Shown in pieces: positions 1 through 5,192 of a stretch of DNA of 22,964 bases. The position numbers and the translations under genes were made by a program. Location of the stretch: positions 1 through 22,964 of the forward strand of contig CANIBQ010000077.1 of NCBI GenBank assembly GCA_947465645.1, written 5' to 3'. The stretch is from Acidobacteriota bacterium (lineage in GTDB: Bacteria; Acidobacteriota; Vicinamibacteria; Vicinamibacterales; UBA2999). Each line of letters begins with the position of its first letter. Positions within the stretch are counted from its first letter, which is position 1. Under the pieces are notes generated by a model. It was not told the origin of the DNA. It searched no databases and saw only the letters and a list, made by a program, of their open reading frames with translations.

Positions 1-188
1 AAGGCCCCGCCCAGCAAGCACTTATCGGGGATGCGCGCTTCCGAGTCCTTCGGATCTATCGGATCGTGTACCGCCTCGTTGGCGATGGGGAGATTCACCT
101 CCTGACCGTTCATCACCCGTCGCCTTCAACAAATACCTGTGACCGTAGCAAGTGCAGACATGTTTCGGCGACGCGGGGTTGGCGTTAG
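1..188 (+). CDS. RelE/ParE-like toxin, 3' end only (partial)
   Basis: The frame starting at base 3 is open from the window edge to a TAG at 186-188. It reads GPAQQALIGDARFRVLRIYR and then IVYRLVGDGEIHLLTVHHPS. The pattern of arginines, then YRIVYR, then a hydrophobic strand and a His-containing end is the C-terminal beta-sheet of RelE/ParE toxins, which are ribosome-dependent RNases or gyrase poisons. About 25 residues after the HHPS segment (TNTCDRSKC onward) do not look like the family and may be read-through into junction DNA; the stop lies inside a GTTAGGC motif at 184-190. The N-terminus and any partner antitoxin are outside the window. Family-level call only; the target cannot be told. 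Confidence 0.5.
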   Translation, partial: GPAQQALIGDARFRVLRIYRIVYRLVGDGEIHLLTVHHPSPSTNTCDRSKCRHVSATRGWR

Positions 189-245
189 GCTGCGAACCTC
201 GCAGCGTCGGCCGCGATAGACCGGTCGGCCTACCACCCGTTAGCC
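184..245. other. Intergenic stretch with perfect hairpin and cassette-core-like motifs
   Basis: The gap between the toxin tail and the next gene begins with GTTAGGC (184-190), which fits the integron core consensus GTTRRRY. A perfect 7-bp stem follows, GCTGCGA (189-195) with TCGCAGC (199-205), around a 3-nt loop. Further on is GTTAGCC (239-245), one base off the core consensus. There is no T-run, so a classical rho-independent terminator is unlikely. A complete attC fold was not found here. Bases 246-283 hold only the ribosome binding site of the next gene. Confidence 0.25.
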
Positions 246-283
246 ACCTTCGATCCCCACGGCATTCGTACGAGGACTAGAAT

Positions 284-628
284 TTGGCCGTGCGGGTTCC
301 CAACGCCGGACGCGCGGTCATCGAACCTGCCAAGGTTCGAGACTATCTGCTGTCCTCAACCCATCCGGTCGGGCGTTTCAAGGCGCGGTTCTTCCTCGGG
401 CTAGGCTTCCAAGCCGACGACTGGGGCGTCTTTGCCCTAGCCCTGCGCGAACAGCACCTGCCGCAGGAGGCCACGCTCGCGGAGATAGATCAGTACGGAC
501 GGCGCTTCGTCGTTCGGGCTATTCTTCAGGGACCGGCTGGCGGGGCACTCGTCGTCAGCGTCTGGTTTGTGCGCACGGGTGAGGACTTCGCGCGGTTCGT
601 GACCGCCTATCCAGGAGGCACTACATGA
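284..628 (+). CDS. DUF6883 family protein
   Basis: A 114-residue protein with a TTG start at 284. GAGGA at 272-276 gives a 7-nt spacing, which supports that start. The N-terminal VPNAGRAVIEPAKVRDYLL, the GRFKARFF segment, and the later EIDQYGRRFVV and VWFVRTGEDFARFVTAYP segments match my knowledge of the DUF6883 family: a small alpha/beta domain found alone or at the C-terminus of polymorphic-toxin-like proteins. The biochemical function is unknown. The gene overlaps the next by 4 nt (ATGA), so the two are almost certainly translated together. The setting is among toxin-antitoxin genes, with base composition less GC-biased than the core genes. That context suggests a mobile or conflict role, which is inference. 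Confidence 0.72.
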   Translation: MAVRVPNAGRAVIEPAKVRDYLLSSTHPVGRFKARFFLGLGFQADDWGVFALALREQHLPQEATLAEIDQYGRRFVVRAILQGPAGGALVVSVWFVRTGEDFARFVTAYPGGTT

Positions 629-861
629 CACCGGCGCTGCTCGACATCGTGGTCTTGACCCGCGACTTCCCGGACCAGGGCCTGCGTCGCGGTGACCTCG
701 GCACGGTGGTAGAACTGCATTCGCCTTCCGCGTTCATCGTAGAGTTCGTGGCAGCCTCTGGCGCCACTCAGGCGCTTGTCACCGTGACTCCTTCGGACAT
801 TCGCGCCGTAGCCGACGATGACCTCGTGGCGGTTCGGCCAATCTCGGCTCGCGCGTCATAG
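625..861 (+). CDS. DUF4926 family protein
   Basis: A 78-residue protein starting at ATG 625, inside the stop region of the upstream DUF6883 gene (ATGA overlap). GGAGG about 6 nt before the start serves as ribosome binding site. The opening LLDIVVLTRDFPDQGLRRGD followed by LGTVVEL and a final VTPSDIRAV is the DUF4926 signature, a small SH3-like all-beta fold. I recall DUF4926 genes lying beside DUF6883 genes in other genomes, but could not check this. Coupled translation and small size would suit a two-component module such as toxin/antidote, but no catalytic residues are evident in either partner. It is followed within 8 nt by an attC-like palindrome. Confidence 0.72.
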   Translation: MTPALLDIVVLTRDFPDQGLRRGDLGTVVELHSPSAFIVEFVAASGATQALVTVTPSDIRAVADDDLVAVRPISARAS

Positions 862-868
862 CCTCGGT

Positions 869-936
869 GTCTAGCACGGCATGCAGGTGACGGAACCAGT
901 GCTCGGCAGTGCCGCACCTGATGCCTACCGTTAGGC
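869..936 (+). other. attC-like integron recombination site (candidate)
   Basis: This 68-nt imperfect palindrome sits between two convergent genes. The outer boxes are GTCTAGC (869-875) and GTTAGGC (930-936); the right one fits the integron core GTTRRRY and the left is one base from RYYYAAC, and they pair along all 7 positions if two G-T wobbles are allowed. The inner boxes are GGCATGCAGGTG (878-889) and CACCTGATGCC (915-925), which pair over 11 bp with one extra G (883) bulged on the left arm. The order R''-L''-loop-L'-R', with an extrahelical base in L'', is the known attC design. The spacers are short and uneven (2 and 4 nt). The alternative is a bidirectional terminator, but there is no T-run on either side. 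No integrase is visible. Confidence 0.42.
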
Positions 937-1122
937 GTCTGGGTGGGGGACCTGAAGATCCTTGCAGATCTTTCGAGCCAGGTACTCGTCGATTTCGTTG
1001 TGGCGGGGAATCGTGGAGGCCTTCTTGGCCGGCCGGTTAACGTAGACCGTGTGGCTGCCTCCTTCTCGCAGAAACTCGCACCCGTGTTGTTCCAGGTGCC
1101 GAAGGAGATCGCGGCGTTTCAC
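931..1122 (-). CDS. hicA: HicA-type mRNA interferase toxin
   Basis: A 63-residue protein of typical HicA length. It opens with MKRRDLLRHLEQHGCEFLRE, then GGSHTVYVN with the catalytic histidine at residue 24, then IPRHNEID. HicA folds like a double-stranded RNA-binding domain and cleaves mRNA when freed from HicB. It overlaps the upstream hicB by 4 nt, so the order is antitoxin first. Its TAA stop (931-933) lies inside the GTTAGGC box of the attC-like site, so any hicBA cassette boundary would coincide with the end of the toxin gene. All key residues are present, so it is probably functional. Confidence 0.88.
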   Translation of the reverse strand: MKRRDLLRHLEQHGCEFLREGGSHTVYVNRPAKKASTIPRHNEIDEYLARKICKDLQVPHPDA

Positions 1123-1340
1123 GCAATGACCTTGAACGGCTCGCGAATCACCTCACCGGCTGGGGCATCTTCCAGAGCAAACATCCTGTTCGCTTCGACG
1201 ACCAAAGTGATCGCCTCGCGCAGGTTTGTCCGGGCTTCCTCGAGCGTGGCGCCCTGCGTGTTGGCGCCAGGTACCTCCTCGACAAAGCCGACGTAACCCT
1301 GTGGAACCTTGCGAAACACTGCGGTAAATTGCAGCTCCAT
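1119..1340 (-). CDS. hicB: HicB-type antitoxin (short form)
   Basis: A 73-residue protein with the HicB N-terminal fold: FTAVFRKVPQGYVGFVEEVP, then ANTQGATLEEARTNLREAI and a long helix ending in VVEANRMF. It neutralises HicA by binding over its active site. AGGAG lies 7 nt before the ATG. The protein ends about where many HicBs would continue into a helix-turn-helix or ribbon-helix-helix domain, so this short form lacks an obvious DNA-binding domain. Even so, a perfect palindrome lies over its promoter (1354-1366). It is first in a two-gene operon with hicA (4-nt overlap). Confidence 0.85.
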   Translation of the reverse strand: MELQFTAVFRKVPQGYVGFVEEVPGANTQGATLEEARTNLREAITLVVEANRMFALEDAPAGEVIREPFKVIA

Positions 1341-1353
1341 TTACAACTCCTGA

Positions 1354-1366
1354 GCGTATGATACGC
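1354..1366. promoter_or_regulatory. Palindromic operator candidate of hicBA
   Basis: GCGTATGATACGC is a perfect 6-bp inverted repeat around one central base. It covers the minus-strand -10 hexamer of hicBA and lies 14 nt upstream of the hicB start. Autorepression by the HicB or HicBA complex is the known mode for this family. Here the short HicB has no visible DNA-binding domain, so the binder is open. Confidence 0.5.
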
Positions 1367-1384
1367 CCGTCTGACATTGAGCAA
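1358..1384 (-). promoter_or_regulatory. Promoter candidate of hicBA
   Basis: On the minus strand a TTGCTC -35-like hexamer (1379-1384) lies 15 nt from TATCAT (1358-1363). The spacer is slightly short. The predicted transcript would begin near 1351, about 10 nt before the hicB start, leaving just room for the AGGAG ribosome binding site. Confidence 0.4.
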
Positions 1385-1425
1385 TCGGGAAGATATGTAA
1401 CACCCAGTTGCCCATTCACCAGTGC

Positions 1426-1602
1426 CTTTCGTTCGTCGACCCGCCCGAGCAGGACCCCACAGAAAAAGAGAGATCAGATGCCATCGTCGACCTCCTCGAG
1501 GCCGACGCGATGTTGCTTCAGTGCCGTCGACAGGTAGAGCAGCCGAGTCTTGCACCAAATCGTGCCGGCGTTGATGACACGCTTCATAAGAAAGTAGATA
1601 GG
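1426..1602 (-). pseudogene. IS481-type transposase C-terminal remnant
   Basis: Read on the minus strand from 1602, the frame gives MKRVINAGTIWCKTRLLYLS, then TALKQHRVGLEEVDDGI, a TGA stop at 1474-1476, then SLFFCGVLLGRVDER. This is the small beta-rich tail that follows the integrase core in IS481-family transposases, in which a GLEE...DGIW...F...LL...DER pattern is common. The stop sits where that pattern has Trp, so TGG to TGA is the simplest explanation. The catalytic DDE core is absent; an in-frame TAG lies immediately upstream. It is a dead fragment beside the hicBA promoter and marks this stretch as a site of past insertion. The rest of 1385-1661 shows nothing else; a plus-strand reading frame here is its shadow. 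Confidence 0.65.
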
Positions 1603-1661
1603 CTACTCGAGCGCGGGGAGCGCGCCCGTATAGGCGCACGACCGCATTTCAAGACAGCGGT

Positions 1662-2504
1662 CTAATAGCGGCGCGGCGGTGTACGCGCAGCATCTGGCCC
1701 AAGCGTAGCGATCGGGTCCTTCCAGAGCAGATCGTCCACCGAGTCGAACAGCGGGATGTCGGTCCTGAGCGTCGCGAGGTCGCGAAACAGGAACGCCCGG
1801 TCGCGCTCGGCGTTCAGCACCGCCGCGAGCCGCGCAGGATTGGCCGCGTTCACGCCCCACGTCTTCGAATCCGCGGGAATCGCTTCGAGGTGCCCGAACC
1901 GCGCGAGCACGGCTGCGGTCGACTTCGCGCCCCACCCAGCCAGCCCCGGGTAGCCGTCGGCGGCATCGCCGACCAGCGCCAGGTAATCCGGTATGGACGC
2001 GGGCGGCACGCCGAACTTCGCGATGATGCCGCTCTCGCCGAGGGTCGTTCTCGTCCGGCGGTTCATCTGCACGACACGCGTGCCGCGCACGCACTGGGCG
2101 AGGTCCTTGTCAGGGGTGCAGATGATCACGCGCTCGACCCGCGGGTCGAGCGCCGCCCTGGCCGCCGCGGCCGCCAGCGCATCGTCGGCTTCGAACTCCA
2201 CCATCGGCCACACGACGACGCCACGCTCCCTGAGTCCTTGTTCGAGCAGCGGGAACTGTGCGAACAGATCGGGCTCGATACCGTCGCCGGTCTTGTAGCC
2301 AGGCCACATGGCGTTGCGGAACGATTCGATGACGTGATCGGTGGCGACGCCCAGGTGGGTCGCGCCGCCGTCGATCATCGCCCGCACGGAGTTGAGCACG
2401 CCGCGAACCGCGGCGACTTCCCGGCCGTCCTTGTCACGCGCCGACGGCAGCGCGTAGTAATGCCGGAACAGCTCGTACGTACCGTCGATTAAGTGGATAT
2501 CCAT
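1662..2504 (-). CDS. 5'-3' exonuclease (FEN/PIN-type flap nuclease)
   Basis: A 280-residue stand-alone homologue of the 5' nuclease domain of DNA polymerase I. Residues 1-10 (MDIHLIDGTY) carry the first metal-binding Asp. FEADD (104-108) and TPDKDLAQ (130-137) supply further acidic metal ligands. VGDAADGYPGLAGWGAKST, from about 178, is the helix-3-turn-helix DNA-binding part, though the usual DNIPG is changed to DGYPG. Such proteins cut 5' flaps or RNA primers and process repair intermediates in the cytoplasm. It follows the NrfD gene by 54 nt on the same strand and has a possible promoter of its own (TATAAT at 2558-2563). Its tail (RTPPRRY) abuts the accessory region, making 1660 the edge of the core chromosome. 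Confidence 0.88.
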   Translation of the reverse strand: MDIHLIDGTYELFRHYYALPSARDKDGREVAAVRGVLNSVRAMIDGGATHLGVATDHVIESFRNAMWPGYKTGDGIEPDLFAQFPLLEQGLRERGVVVWPMVEFEADDALAAAAARAALDPRVERVIICTPDKDLAQCVRGTRVVQMNRRTRTTLGESGIIAKFGVPPASIPDYLALVGDAADGYPGLAGWGAKSTAAVLARFGHLEAIPADSKTWGVNAANPARLAAVLNAERDRAFLFRDLATLRTDIPLFDSVDDLLWKDPIATLGPDAARTPPRRY

Positions 2505-2557
2505 CGCAGGACGAGGCTGACCACGCGGCGACGGGCGTTGAGCGCCGGCACTAGCGG

Positions 2558-2563
2558 ATTATA
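2558..2563 (-). promoter_or_regulatory. Possible -10 element upstream of the exonuclease gene
   Basis: A perfect TATAAT on the minus strand overlaps the TAA stop of the NrfD gene, 53 nt before the exonuclease start. No convincing -35 hexamer is visible 16-18 nt upstream, where the sequence is very GC-rich. It would allow expression independent of the cytochrome operon. Confidence 0.28.
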
Positions 2564-3746
2564 ACGGCGGCGCCGCGGAGGGCGTGGCCTGCAACTCTCC
2601 CTGCTCCCACGGCGGCAGCACGCGGATCAGCACGGCCAGAATCACGAACGGCAGGACCATGATGATGAGCGCCGGCAACAGGCCTTCGCGCGTGGCGAAG
2701 CCCATCTTGTACGTCGTGTAGCCAAGGAGGCTCTTCGAGAACAGCTGGCCACCGATGACGACGTTCCAACGCATGGCGAAGATGCCGATGATCGTCAACA
2801 CGCCGGCGACGCCGTAGATATGGCGGCGGGCGGCGTCGCCAAATCGCACGACCTGCACGGCCGCCAGCATCAGGATGGGCACGACGGTGCCGAGACAGAT
2901 CTGGATCACGATGTGCGAGTAGAAGAGCCGGGTCTTGACCATGAAATCGAGCGCCCCGAATGACTCCCCTGCTTCGTAGATCCGGTGGATCAGGTCCAGC
3001 ATCTCCAGCGAGATATCGATGACGAAGGCGTAGAAGAGATAGCGCGCGATCGTGTCGAGGCACAGCATGTCCACGGGCACGCGCCGGAGCCACGACAGCG
3101 CCATGTACAGCAGCATGACCGCCGCGATGCCCGACACCATGGCGGAAAAGATGAAGACGACCGGCATGAGGGGCGAAGACCACCAGGGGTTGGCCTTGAT
3201 TGAGCCGAAGATGAACCCGACGTACCCGTGCAGGAGGAATGCCGATGGAATGCCGACGATCGTGATGATTCGGCCGATCCGCTCGTCAATCCGAAGCGCC
3301 TCTGGACTGATGTCATCCGACCACAGCGTCAGCACGCCGTAGATGGCGCGCTTCACGCCCGTGCTCGCCCGCCAGGCCAGGACCAGGTCTTTCCGGTAGT
3401 CGAACCAGATCTCGAGCACGAGGACGCCCATCAGGTACCAGAGATACACGAAGCCGAACATGGCCATCGCCGATTCGGTATGGGGCGTGATGTACATCTC
3501 GAGCGAGCGTTCGGGATGGCCGAGGTGCATCTGCAGCGGCAGCGGAGCCACGATGAGAAACGCCAGGGCCGTGAGCAGCGCCAGGCGGTACGTCGGCCGT
3601 ACCGCGGCGACGTTGAAGACGCGTTCGAGTGACGCGAGGATGAACGCGCCCGCCACCAGCCCTGTGAGGAACGGATAGAGGACGATGAGGACGCTCCACT
3701 GGAGCTCGATCTCGTTGGGATAGATGAATCCGAGGACGGGAGGCAT
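2559..3746 (-). CDS. NrfD/PsrC-family quinone-interacting membrane protein
   Basis: A 395-residue polytopic protein with about nine hydrophobic helices. The first follows IELQWSVLIVLYPFLTGLVA and the last is near GLLPALIIMVLPFVILAVLI. The early helices and the LGHPERSLEMY loop are characteristic of the NrfD/PsrC family, which exchanges electrons with menaquinone on the periplasmic side of the membrane. AGAGGG overlapping the stop of the upstream ferredoxin gene gives a ribosome binding site 5 nt from the ATG. With the ferredoxin (9-nt gap) and the tetrahaem cytochrome it forms a three-gene electron-transfer module, but no molybdopterin or other catalytic subunit is nearby. Direction of electron flow and the terminal partner cannot be told. 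Confidence 0.9.
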   Translation of the reverse strand: MPPVLGFIYPNEIELQWSVLIVLYPFLTGLVAGAFILASLERVFNVAAVRPTYRLALLTALAFLIVAPLPLQMHLGHPERSLEMYITPHTESAMAMFGFVYLWYLMGVLVLEIWFDYRKDLVLAWRASTGVKRAIYGVLTLWSDDISPEALRIDERIGRIITIVGIPSAFLLHGYVGFIFGSIKANPWWSSPLMPVVFIFSAMVSGIAAVMLLYMALSWLRRVPVDMLCLDTIARYLFYAFVIDISLEMLDLIHRIYEAGESFGALDFMVKTRLFYSHIVIQICLGTVVPILMLAAVQVVRFGDAARRHIYGVAGVLTIIGIFAMRWNVVIGGQLFSKSLLGYTTYKMGFATREGLLPALIIMVLPFVILAVLIRVLPPWEQGELQATPSAAPPL

Positions 3747-3755
3747 GAATACCCT

Positions 3756-4520
3756 CTAGCGAACCGAGCCGTCGAGGCCGTTGTAATAGACCTTCGACCT
3801 GGTCGCCATCTCCGGTTTGAGAACGTGAATCTTGTGCGTCCGGATGAACTCGTGCACGGGGTCCTTCGGGTTCTTCAAGTCCACGAGCTGTCGCGCGCCG
3901 GTCGGGCACACCTCGGCGCACGCGGTCGTCAGGCCCTTCGTGATGCGGTGATAACAGAGCGTGCACTTGTCAGCCGTCTGCGTGCGCGGGTCGATGTAGC
4001 GGCAGCCGTACGGGCACGCCTGAACGCAGTACCGGCAGCCGAGACAGCGCGTCTTGTCGATGAGCACGACACCATCGGGGCTGTGAAACGTCGCGCCCAC
4101 CGGGCAGACCTGCGTGCAGGGTGAATCCACGCAGTGGTTGCACATCTTCGGCACGAAGAACGTCTTCATCGTGCTGGTCGGTTCGCCGATGGGCTGGAAA
4201 CCATCGATGCCGCCGTCCGGCGAGTCGACGAGCGGGTGTTCCAGATCATCGGGGTCCACCCGGTAGCGCTCCACCCACGTGCGGAAGCACCCCTCCTCGT
4301 CCGGAACGTCGTTCTCTTCCTTGCACGCGCGGACGCAGTTGCCCGATCCGATGCACTTGTCGATGTCGATGGTCATTCCCCACCAGTGGTCGGTGGCCGC
4401 GTAGTTAGGCGCCTGTTCGGCCGCGCCCTTCACGACGTACTCCCACGCGACTGTGGCCGCCCCGGTCAGGAGGATGTATGTGCCTGCGTCCTTGAGAAAT
4501 TCACGACGGTCCTGATTCAT
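3756..4520 (-). CDS. Tat-exported four-cluster ferredoxin subunit (DMSO-reductase FeS-subunit type)
   Basis: A 254-residue protein starting at ATG 4520, with GAGGA 8 nt upstream. A longer frame exists but its first 56 codons overlap the cytochrome gene. MNQDRREFLKDAG has the twin-arginine motif, followed by a hydrophobic stretch (14-30) that may stay as a membrane anchor. There are four cysteine sets: C56-S59-C62-C66, C127-C130-C135-C139, C159-C162-C165-C169 and C186-C189-C201-C205. The first has Ser where the second Cys normally lies (CIGSGNCVRAC), so one cluster is probably [3Fe-4S] or altered. The family passes electrons between an NrfD partner and a haem or molybdenum subunit. It lies between the cytochrome gene (13-nt gap) and nrfD (9-nt gap). 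Confidence 0.9.
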   Translation of the reverse strand: MNQDRREFLKDAGTYILLTGAATVAWEYVVKGAAEQAPNYAATDHWWGMTIDIDKCIGSGNCVRACKEENDVPDEEGCFRTWVERYRVDPDDLEHPLVDSPDGGIDGFQPIGEPTSTMKTFFVPKMCNHCVDSPCTQVCPVGATFHSPDGVVLIDKTRCLGCRYCVQACPYGCRYIDPRTQTADKCTLCYHRITKGLTTACAEVCPTGARQLVDLKNPKDPVHEFIRTHKIHVLKPEMATRSKVYYNGLDGSVR

Positions 4521-4533
4521 CGCTCGATCCTCG

Positions 4534-5040
4534 CTATTGGCCGTCGGGCCTGGGACGATGCGGCCTGTGGCAACTGACGCACGGGTCGGTGCCGCTGTGA
4601 TCGGCCGCCACGATCTGAGGCTGGGTGGACGGCCTCCCGGCCAGTTGCGCGTGGCAACCGAGACAGAGCTGGTCGCCGCCGACGGCATCGACCGGCAAGG
4701 ACGGATCGCCGACGTGCGACGCGAGCGGTCCGTGGCACGCCTCGCAGCGGATCATGAAATGTCTGTTGTCCTTGACCGGGTCTGCCTCAGGGGGCACGGC
4801 GCCCGTCCCGGCGCCCGGAAGGTCATAGGTGCCGCCATGGCATTGTTCGCAGGCCGCGCGGCCCGCGTAGGCGATCGGATGCGCCTTCACGTCGTCGAGC
4901 GCGCCGGCGCGATAGAACCCGTAGACGCCGAAGTCCGACGGGAGCGCCAGCCATCGCAGCGCGAGGAAGGCCACGAACCCGAACAGCAGAACCACTCCGG
5001 CCCGCAGCACGTGCTGGCTGTGCCGAAAACGATCGCGCAT
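4534..5040 (-). CDS. Membrane-anchored tetrahaem cytochrome c
   Basis: A 168-residue protein with one N-terminal membrane segment (about 12-34) and four CxxCH haem sites: CEQCH (64-68), CEACH (99-103), CLGCH (126-130) and CVSCH (154-158). An RHFMIRCEACHGPLASHVGD segment with extra histidines could give distal ligands. The domain would face the periplasm and relay electrons to or from the ferredoxin and NrfD proteins encoded next. It is the first gene of that operon and has a promoter candidate upstream. There is no clear Shine-Dalgarno before the ATG (the upstream bases are C-rich), so the start is the least certain part. The size and haem spacing resemble small NrfB/NapB-like carriers, but I do not assign a named family. 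Confidence 0.85.
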   Translation of the reverse strand: MRDRFRHSQHVLRAGVVLLFGFVAFLALRWLALPSDFGVYGFYRAGALDDVKAHPIAYAGRAACEQCHGGTYDLPGAGTGAVPPEADPVKDNRHFMIRCEACHGPLASHVGDPSLPVDAVGGDQLCLGCHAQLAGRPSTQPQIVAADHSGTDPCVSCHRPHRPRPDGQ

Positions 5041-5088
5041 GGGGGGCGGCGTTGCAAGGCATCCGCCACACCGAATCGGGGAACGCGG

Positions 5089-5116
5089 TCTATAGCGCTC
5101 GCGTGTGATTCGGCAA
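5089..5116 (-). promoter_or_regulatory. Promoter candidate of the cytochrome-ferredoxin-NrfD operon
   Basis: The minus strand shows TTGCCG (5111-5116), a 16-nt spacer and TATAGA (5089-5094), each 4 of 6 to the housekeeping consensus. The start of transcription would be near 5082, leaving a leader of about 40 nt before the cytochrome ATG. It lies in the 152-nt gap after the ABC permease; nothing else was seen in that gap. Confidence 0.4.
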
Positions 5117-5192
5117 TGAGTCGCCGATTTTTTCCACGATGGCGCGGGTTATTCCCCAGCCGCCGACGCACCTGCCGGTCCCGACGGCGCGC

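Noticed and set aside
239..245. GTTAGCC as a second full attC site with the hairpin at 189-205
   Set aside because: It breaks the GTTRRRY core at one base, outer boxes pair at only 5 of 7 positions, and inner arms have only a 5-bp match with uneven spacers.
943..1296. Plus-strand 117-codon frame across hicA and hicB
   Set aside because: Shadow of hicBA, whose families are clear.
1408..1665. Plus-strand 85-codon frame after hicB
   Set aside because: Antisense to the transposase remnant, whose motif explains the sequence better.
5107..5131. CGGC...GCCG stem followed by a T-run as terminator
   Set aside because: The T-run follows only on the plus strand, where no gene ends; the neighbouring genes are on the minus strand. 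The stem has only 4 bp.
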